DNA of 64,000 nt from assembly GCF_003254275.1 (NCBI RefSeq), contig NZ_QKZK01000016.1, positions 29,301 to 93,300 of the forward strand, in the 5' to 3' direction. Shown in pieces: positions 63,884 through 64,000 of the stretch. The notes under the pieces are model-generated. The model ran no database searches and was not told where the DNA came from. It saw nothing but the letters and a program-made list of their open reading frames with translations. The translations under genes and the position numbers were made by a program. The first letter of the stretch is position 1. Each line of letters begins with the position of its first letter. Source of the DNA: Breznakibacter xylanolyticus (GTDB lineage Bacteria > Bacteroidota > Bacteroidia > Bacteroidales > Marinilabiliaceae).

Positions 63884-64000
63884 GAGGTATTGTTTTTATT
63901 ATTAAAAAACACTACTGACCGACAAAAAATAAAATAAGGGTTACCGCCCGAAGGTTTCACCCTATAGTTGTAGATTTATGTTGCGAAACAAAATACAACT
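63884..64000. other. Upstream region of the FG-GAP gene
   Basis: 117 bases to the window edge. It should hold the promoter of the minus-strand gene, but I find only a near-match to TAnnTTTG and nothing firm. Confidence 0.4.

Overview
The window comes from a member of the Bacteroidota, most likely the Bacteroidales or a near relative. Evidence: several promoters carry the phylum's TAnnTTTG -7 box rather than a sigma70 -10, genes mostly lack Shine-Dalgarno sequences, and the protein set is typical (T9SS C-terminal sorting domain, DUF4301, DUF4105, a phosphoglycerate-mutase-like protein between thrA and thrC, a one-chain E1 alpha/beta dehydrogenase, an AddA-type helicase-nuclease). It is ordinary chromosome with short transcription units on both strands. 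There is one tRNA gene, no rRNA, no CRISPR array, no complete IS and no prophage.

Layout. 1-9000: end of an aldo/keto reductase, rimO, a lone tyrosine recombinase, an M19-type dipeptidase, a DUF6544-like protein, a META lipoprotein, a tudor-like small protein, a Na/Pi cotransporter and a bacteriohemerythrin. 9100-19500: dnaX with a 10-A slippery run, isocitrate dehydrogenase, a Cys-rich small protein, a response regulator plus receiver-PAS-kinase pair, E2 and fused E1 of a branched-chain-type 2-oxoacid dehydrogenase, and a flavodoxin. 19600-26000: tRNA-Lys, about 1.1 kb without a recognisable gene, an HTH regulator, pyrK-pyrD, a DUF4105 membrane protein and a class-C serine hydrolase. 26300-39400 (mostly minus strand): two TPR proteins, gyrA, clpC (plus strand), and thrA / apgM-like / thrC. 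39500-50700: a broken SDR gene, an alpha/beta hydrolase, an AddA-like helicase-nuclease, a flavin reductase, pyrI-pyrB, pgeF, a frameshifted polysaccharide deacetylase, a lipoprotein and a PhnA-domain protein. 51000-64000: DUF4301, TPR, phosphosulfolactate synthase, aroE, truA, a membrane sensor kinase, a split chromate transporter, cysC and a large FG-GAP T9SS-secreted protein.

How it works together. Pyrimidine synthesis is in two places (pyrB-pyrI and pyrK-pyrD). Threonine synthesis is a cluster read thrA, apgM-like, thrC, in which the middle protein may supply homoserine kinase activity. thrC is nevertheless cut off from the genes before it by a terminator and has its own leader. thrA is preceded by a 15-codon leader peptide rich in Thr, Met and Ile, then a hairpin and a T-run, as expected for attenuation.

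The most novel signal is a repeated 5' leader of about 80-110 bp that ends exactly on the start codon of four unrelated genes: the hybrid kinase at 13454, the flavodoxin at 18973, thrC and pyrB. All copies start with ATGAAACG, share the block TTGGCGAGTT, and can fold a CATGTG/CACATG stem that encloses the start codon. I know no described element that matches. Other points of interest are the dnaX slippage site in which the long product is in the -1 frame, two genes broken by single lesions, a terminator inside the 3' end of comA, and families of short intergenic repeats.
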